Made by a program: the position numbers and the translations under genes
Part shown: positions 4,485 through 7,279 of the stretch, one piece after another
How the letters are laid out: every line of letters begins with the position of its first letter
Position numbering within the stretch: position 1 is the first letter of the stretch
From: CAZWRF01 sp964636095
Lineage (GTDB): Bacteria; Patescibacteriota; Minisyncoccia; JAHISW01; Tagabacteraceae
Direction of reading: 5' to 3'
DNA: 7,279 bases
Assembly (NCBI GenBank): GCA_964636095.1
Contig: CAZWRF010000029.1
Coordinates: 1-7,279, forward strand
Notes under the pieces: generated by a model
Databases searched by the model: none
Told to the model about the DNA's origin: nothing
Seen by the model: the letters and a program-made list of their open reading frames with translations, nothing else

Positions 4485-6008
4485 TTATTTCACTCCGTAT
4501 TTTTTCTTAATTTCCCCCACCTCCTCTTGCTCGATTTTCTCTTTTTTTTCTTTGCCAGACATTCCAAGTTTTTCAATTTCTTCGTCCGGCAATTTTACCA
4601 GCTCTTTCACTCTTTTTATCAAATAATCTTTTTTGTTCAAAGAGGGGTCTTCCAAAACTTCTTCAAGCAGCGCGTGAAGTATAAACCCTATTTTTTGCCC
4701 GGGTTTTTCTCCCGTGATTTTCATTATTTGATCGCCGTCAATTTCAAGCTGACCCACGCTAACGGGATCTCTAAGCGCCTCTTCAACCATTGATTCGTAT
4801 TTTCTAAGCCTATAGGGCTCCTCCTTAGGCCGGCCCATGCCCACTCTATCGCAAAAACGCACTTTCATCAAATCCCATATATTTTCCGGACCTACATTTC
4901 TTATCATCCGGCGAACAGCCGAAAGAGTAATAATGTCGGTATCGGAGAAAAAAAGATGCCAGCGCACCAACAATATAACTTTCTCCGTGAATTTTTTGGG
5001 AAACCGCAAGCGTGAAAGTATTTTGGCTGCTATTTTAGCACCAACAAGTTCGTGATTATAAAATGTAGAATCAACACCTTCTCCCTTCTTGGTTCTCGGT
5101 TTGCCTATATCGTGAAGCAAAGCGGCCATTCTTATATCCAAGGGGTACCCTTTTTCGGCAGCGTGCCCCAAAGACCTTAGGTTGTGCTCCCAAACATTGA
5201 AAACATGCTCTTTGTTTTGGGTGACCTCAATTCCTTCCTCAAGCTCCGGCAGAATATACTGCAAAATACCAACATCTCTAAGCATATAAAATCCCTTGCG
5301 CGGACTTTTAGATATTATTATTTTTACAAGTTCATCTCTTATTCTTTCTTTTGAAACTATTTTTACAAGATGCGCTTCCTCTTCTATGGCTTTTTCCGTT
5401 TCTTTGCTTATTTCAAAATCCATTTCCGTAGCCAAGCGAACGGCCCTGAGTATTCTTAAAGCGTCTTCGTCAAACCTGTCTTTTGGCTCACCTACGGTTC
5501 TTATGATTTTTTTTTGAAGATCCTCCCTGCCTTTCCACAAGTCGACAACTTCCATGTACTTTTCGTCCATTTCCCCTGTTTCTTTCGGACTATTCCCCCC
5601 TTCCTGATACACAAAGGCCATTTGGGAAACGCGCATGGCCATGGCGTTCACGGTAAAGTCCCTTCTTTTAAGGTCGTCTTCCAGCTTGCCCGAAAATTTT
5701 ACAATGTCGGGATGCCGCTTGTCGGAGTACTTTGTCTCAAAGCGATAAGGGGTCACCTCAATGACCTTAAGGGCCGGGTCTTCGGAATCGATTACCACGC
5801 CAACCGTGCCAAATTCGTTTTCATAAAAGGTATTTTCAAAAGCGCCTTGAATCTTCTCCGGATCTGCGTTGGTAGTTATATCCCAGTCTTTTGGCTCCAC
5901 TTCGCGAAGAAGGTCGCGCACACATCCACCGACCAAATACGCCTCGGAGCCGATTTCTTCCAGGCGTTCTAGAACTTCTAAAACTTCTTTTGGAATTTTG
6001 TAGGTCAT
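4485..6008 (-). CDS. cca: CCA-adding tRNA nucleotidyltransferase with HD domain
   Basis: Class II nucleotidyltransferase of the poly(A) polymerase/CCA-adding family. It adds or repairs the 3' CCA of tRNAs, which every tRNA in this window needs. The head domain shows GGCVRD (27-32) and the metal-binding DWD (Asp41, Asp43). The base-selecting RRDF segment is at 115-118 with NAMA after it. DEDALRILRAVRLA (180-193) begins the RNA-binding part, and ERIRDE (221-226) matches the ERxxxE motif. An HD phosphohydrolase domain follows (His299-Asp300 in ALLHDIGKP). Between NAMA and VVDLWKG there are about 30 residues, more than usual. The C-terminus from about 480 is charged and low-complexity. At 507 residues it is in the range of HD-containing forms. 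Poly(A) polymerase activity cannot be excluded by sequence. It starts 13 nt after tRNA-His with no Shine-Dalgarno sequence and ends 1 nt before tRNA-Pro(CGG). Confidence 0.93.
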   Translation of the reverse strand: MTYKIPKEVLEVLERLEEIGSEAYLVGGCVRDLLREVEPKDWDITTNADPEKIQGAFENTFYENEFGTVGVVIDSEDPALKVIEVTPYRFETKYSDKRHPDIVKFSGKLEDDLKRRDFTVNAMAMRVSQMAFVYQEGGNSPKETGEMDEKYMEVVDLWKGREDLQKKIIRTVGEPKDRFDEDALRILRAVRLATEMDFEISKETEKAIEEEAHLVKIVSKERIRDELVKIIISKSPRKGFYMLRDVGILQYILPELEEGIEVTQNKEHVFNVWEHNLRSLGHAAEKGYPLDIRMAALLHDIGKPRTKKGEGVDSTFYNHELVGAKIAAKILSRLRFPKKFTEKVILLVRWHLFFSDTDIITLSAVRRMIRNVGPENIWDLMKVRFCDRVGMGRPKEEPYRLRKYESMVEEALRDPVSVGQLEIDGDQIMKITGEKPGQKIGFILHALLEEVLEDPSLNKKDYLIKRVKELVKLPDEEIEKLGMSGKEKKEKIEQEEVGEIKKKYGVK

Positions 6009-6021
6009 AAATTACTTTTTG

Positions 6022-6093
6022 GGTGACCAGAGGGAATTGAACCCTCGATACCACTTCCACAGAGTGGAGTTTTACCACTAAACTATGGTCACC
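6022..6093 (-). tRNA. tRNA-His(GTG): tRNA-His (anticodon GTG)
   Basis: A complete cloverleaf. The acceptor GTGACCA pairs with TGGTCAC (7 bp). The histidine identity pair is present: an encoded G-1 (6093) opposite discriminator C73 (6022). The D-stem is GTTT/AAAC. The anticodon stem CCACT/AGTGG carries loop CTGTGGA, with anticodon GTG at 6060-6058. The T-arm is GAGGG/CCCTC with loop TTCAATT. CCA is not fully encoded (bases after C73 are CAA). It is the first gene of the minus-strand block and lies directly behind a strong promoter, with cca starting 13 nt after it. Confidence 0.96.
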
Positions 6094-6105
6094 ATATGTT
6101 CGTAA

Positions 6106-6133
6106 ATTGTACCACAAACTATTGTTTTTTCAA
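6106..6133 (-). promoter_or_regulatory. Promoter of the tRNA-His-cca-tRNA-Pro-trpS block
   Basis: The minus strand has -35 TTGAAA (6133-6128), a 16-bp spacer ending in TGG, and -10 TACAAT (6111-6106), so the -10 is of the extended type. Transcription should start near 6099, about 6 nt before G-1 of tRNA-His. This is the best promoter match in the window and probably drives the whole minus-strand block down to the terminator at 2744-2781. Confidence 0.7.
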
Positions 6134-6136
6134 TAG
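6119..6136. repeat. Palindrome CTATTG-T6-CAATAG spanning two back-to-back -35 boxes
   Basis: Six-base perfect arms (6119-6124 and 6131-6136) flank six T's. The left arm contributes to the plus-strand -35 (6122-6127), and the right arm to the minus-strand -35 (6128-6133). It may exist simply because two similar -35 boxes face away from each other, or it may be an operator. Confidence 0.6.
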
Positions 6137-6149
6137 AATATGGTATTTT
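6122..6149 (+). promoter_or_regulatory. Promoter of tRNA-Arg and tspO
   Basis: The plus strand has -35 TTGTTT (6122-6127), a 16-bp spacer ending in TGG, and -10 TATTTT (6144-6149). The layout mirrors the divergent tRNA-His promoter. Transcription should start near 6156, about 6 nt before the tRNA. The two -35 boxes abut with no base between them. Confidence 0.55.
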
Positions 6150-6161
6150 ATAGAGGCACCG

Positions 6162-6233
6162 GCCCTCGTGGTGAAACGGATATCACACATGGCTTCGGAC
6201 CATACGTTGGGGGTTCAAATCCCTCCGAGGGCG
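6162..6233 (+). tRNA. tRNA-Arg(TCG): tRNA-Arg (anticodon TCG)
   Basis: A 72-nt cloverleaf. The acceptor GCCCTCG pairs with CGAGGGC (7 bp). The D-stem is GTGA/TCAC with loop AACGGATA, so the arginine identity base A20 is present after GG. The anticodon stem CATGG/CCATA has a C-A mismatch at the 27-43 pair. The loop is CTTCGGA, with anticodon TCG at 6195-6197. The T-arm is GGGGG/CCCTC with one G-T and loop TTCAAAT. The discriminator is G and CCA is not encoded (next bases CAA). It reads CGA codons. tspO starts 4 nt after it. Confidence 0.93.
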
Positions 6234-6237
6234 CAAT

Positions 6238-6732
6238 ATGAAAAATTTTTTCAGACTAGTTATTGCTGTTGCCGTTTCCGAACTTGCCGGGTTTATCGGC
6301 GCAATTTTTACCACGCCGGCTATTCCCGGCTGGTACGCAAACCTGGCAAAGCCGGCATTAAATCCTCCCTCCTGGGTATTTGGCCCGGTTTGGACAACTC
6401 TTTACGCCCTTATGGGTATAGCGGCGTTTTTGGTTTGGTCCTCCTATGCCAAGGCTTCGGATGGACAAGAGAAAGAAACTATCAAAATTTCTTTTTTCAT
6501 ATTTGGCGGCCAGCTTGTTTTGAACACTTTTTGGTCAATTATATTTTTCGGGCTGCAAAATCCGGGAGCGGCTCTTGTTGAAATAATAGCCCTTTGGCTG
6601 GCAATCGTTGCTACAATTATATCTTTTGCCAAAATCTCAAAACCGGCCGCCTGGCTTTTGGTTCCGTACATTCTGTGGGTAAGCTTTGCCGTATACCTCA
6701 ACTACTCAATTTGGCATCTCAATCTTTTCTAG
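6238..6732 (+). CDS. tspO: TspO/MBR family membrane protein (tryptophan-rich sensory protein)
   Basis: A 164-residue five-helix membrane protein of the TspO/peripheral benzodiazepine receptor family. The family binds porphyrins and related ligands and is linked in bacteria to tetrapyrrole and stress responses; the role here is unknown. Family signatures are clear: WYANLAKPALNPPSWVFGPVWTTLY (read as 32-56), the QLVLNTFWSIIFFG segment (92-105) and the C-terminal SFAVYLNYSIW (149-159). Length is normal. The loop between helices 2 and 3 carries SYAKASDGQE (69-78), encoded by a GCCAAGGCTTCGG repeat motif and probably an inserted element. The ATG lies 4 nt after tRNA-Arg and gives the N-terminus expected for the family. 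The only Shine-Dalgarno-like bases (GAGGG, 6227-6231) are inside the tRNA acceptor strand. Confidence 0.95.
   Translation: MKNFFRLVIAVAVSELAGFIGAIFTTPAIPGWYANLAKPALNPPSWVFGPVWTTLYALMGIAAFLVWSSYAKASDGQEKETIKISFFIFGGQLVLNTFWSIIFFGLQNPGAALVEIIALWLAIVATIISFAKISKPAAWLLVPYILWVSFAVYLNYSIWHLNLF
6446..6467 (+). repeat. Short palindromic repeat motif inside the tspO reading frame
   Basis: The bases 6448-6460 (GCCAAGGCTTCGG) match 1300-1312 (GCCAAGGCTACGG), in the tRNA-Pro leader hairpin, at 12 of 13 positions. In tspO they encode part of a polar loop, YAKASDGQ, that is not part of the family core. The related GCCTTCGGC hairpin appears at 1107-1119 and in the terminator at 6737-6757. This looks like a small repeat family tolerated in loops, leaders and terminators. 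Confidence 0.5.
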
Positions 6733-6757
6733 AAAAAACCCCGCCGAAGGCGGGGTT
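6731..6757. terminator. Bidirectional terminator between tspO and a convergent small gene
   Basis: A perfect 9-bp stem AACCCCGCC (6737-6745) pairs with GGCGGGGTT (6749-6757) across a GAA loop. On the minus strand it is followed by a clean T-run (six T's), making a strong terminator for the 33-residue gene. On the plus strand the tail is TTAAAATTT, which is weaker, but it lies only 4 bp after the tspO stop. Confidence 0.85.
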
Positions 6758-6762
6758 AAAAT

Positions 6763-6864
6763 TTAGTCATTTAAATATATTGAAACGATAACTGATAAAA
6801 ACATCATCAGAGTCGGCAAAGTTATCCAGAATATTTCAACAACTATCTTCCATAGTTTTTTCAT
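6763..6864 (-). CDS. Small single-helix membrane protein, 33 residues
   Basis: The frame encodes MKKLWKIVVE followed by a long hydrophobic run to residue 31, ending LND. It would be one membrane helix with a basic N-terminus on the cytoplasmic side. GGAG (6876-6873) lies 8 nt before the ATG, a good Shine-Dalgarno spacing. The gene is followed directly by a strong minus-strand terminator and lies 31 nt after the stop of the 98-residue membrane protein, so the two are probably co-transcribed. A six-codon frame (MSFGDK) ends immediately before its ATG and might couple translation. No family is recognised; the call rests on the ribosome-binding site, composition and placement. Confidence 0.6.
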   Translation of the reverse strand: MKKLWKIVVEIFWITLPTLMMFLSVIVSIYLND

Positions 6865-6895
6865 TTATTTGTCTCCGAAGCTCATGTTTTGACGG

Positions 6896-7192
6896 TTAAA
6901 CAAGAAAAAAAGCGTAGATTAAAAAAAGAGATACAAGCCAACTTACAACAAACCATATCTCGCTTATATGAATATTCCTCTTGTGGTAGTGGGAACAAAT
7001 AAAAGCCAACGAGAAAATAAGGACAAGTGATATACCCAATATCAGAGAGCCTATTCTCACTTTCTGCTTTTGAAGTATAAAATAAATCCCCAAAGGAAGT
7101 CCGGCAAACATAGAATCCAGCATTATAAGAGCCGCCAAATTTTTAATGAGCCTTGCTATCTTTTCTTCAATCGTGTCAAAAAAATCCAGCAT
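6896..7192 (-). CDS. Hypothetical small membrane protein, 98 residues
   Basis: I do not recognise this protein. An N-terminal amphipathic segment (MLDFFDTIEEKIARLIKNL) is followed by three predicted helices at about residues 21-39, 47-66 and 76-97. A basic loop with two His (SHYHKRNIHIS, 67-77) separates the last two. There are no enzymatic motifs. The ATG at 7192-7190 has AAGGAGA (7207-7201) 8 nt upstream, the best-placed Shine-Dalgarno sequence on this side of the window, and an extended -10 lies further upstream. It is the first gene of a short minus-strand unit with the 33-residue membrane protein, and the pair may act together. Confidence 0.7.
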   Translation of the reverse strand: MLDFFDTIEEKIARLIKNLAALIMLDSMFAGLPLGIYFILQKQKVRIGSLILGISLVLIFSLAFICSHYHKRNIHISEIWFVVSWLVSLFLIYAFFLV

Positions 7193-7236
7193 ACCTCACT
7201 TCTCCTTTTCAAAGAATTTTTCTTTTTTCTGCGCTA

Positions 7237-7245
7237 TTTATAGCA
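7237..7245 (-). promoter_or_regulatory. Extended -10 promoter for the 98- and 33-residue membrane proteins
   Basis: The minus strand reads TGCTATAAA (TG at 7245-7244, -10 at 7242-7237) with no good -35, which an extended -10 can tolerate. Transcription would start near 7231, leaving a leader of about 38 nt that contains the Shine-Dalgarno site at 7207-7201. On the plus strand a TATAAT at 7264-7269 near the edge suggests a divergent gene beyond the window. Confidence 0.45.
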
Positions 7246-7279
7246 AGTCTTGTCTTTTTTGTATATAATAGTATGCTTA

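Noticed and set aside
5514..5972. 152-residue plus-strand frame within cca
   Set aside because: It is antisense to the conserved catalytic part of the CCA-adding enzyme and shows no protein features of its own.

Overview
The window reads as a gene-dense piece of a small bacterial genome of the Patescibacteria (candidate phyla radiation) type, most likely Parcubacteria-like. The reasons are indirect. Genes are short and closely packed, several lack a Shine-Dalgarno sequence, and none of the four tRNA genes encodes its CCA end. A lone type IV pilus ATPase of reduced length sits among small membrane proteins of unknown function, and short GCCTTCGGC-type hairpins are scattered about. TGA is used as a stop codon (4000-4002), so the UGA-glycine code of Gracilibacteria/SR1 is not in use. 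The lineage is an inference and could not be tested by a search.

Left part (1-1394). A secreted or membrane-anchored protein runs off the left edge on the minus strand. It is divergent from rpmB (ribosomal protein bL28, zinc-ribbon form). A bidirectional terminator separates rpmB from a convergent four-helix membrane protein. Upstream of that protein on the minus strand lies tRNA-Pro(GGG). Its last 19 bases, through the discriminator and one flanking base, are repeated 145 bp downstream, and the interval between the copies is rich in palindromes. The tRNA leader can form two mutually exclusive hairpins.

Middle (1395-6093). A PilB/GspE-type ATPase on the plus strand ends in a strong bidirectional terminator. 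A minus-strand block follows. In transcription order it is tRNA-His(GTG), cca (CCA-adding enzyme), tRNA-Pro(CGG), a four-helix membrane protein, trpS (tryptophanyl-tRNA synthetase), and a 56-residue acidic Pro/Glu-rich protein. The theme is tRNA maturation and charging. Spacings are very tight: 13, 1 and 6 nt around the tRNAs, and an ATGA overlap into trpS.

Right part (6094-7279). Back-to-back promoters drive tRNA-His to the left and tRNA-Arg(TCG) to the right. tspO starts only 4 nt after tRNA-Arg and ends in a bidirectional terminator. Beyond it two small membrane-protein genes (98 and 33 residues) run on the minus strand from a promoter near the right edge.

The most notable pattern is that three protein genes (cca, the 134-residue membrane protein and tspO) begin 4-13 nt after a CCA-less tRNA with no free Shine-Dalgarno sequence. 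Other genes in the window, not abutting a tRNA, have good ones. This suggests, but does not prove, that tRNA end-processing releases nearly leaderless mRNAs, as in mitochondrial tRNA punctuation.
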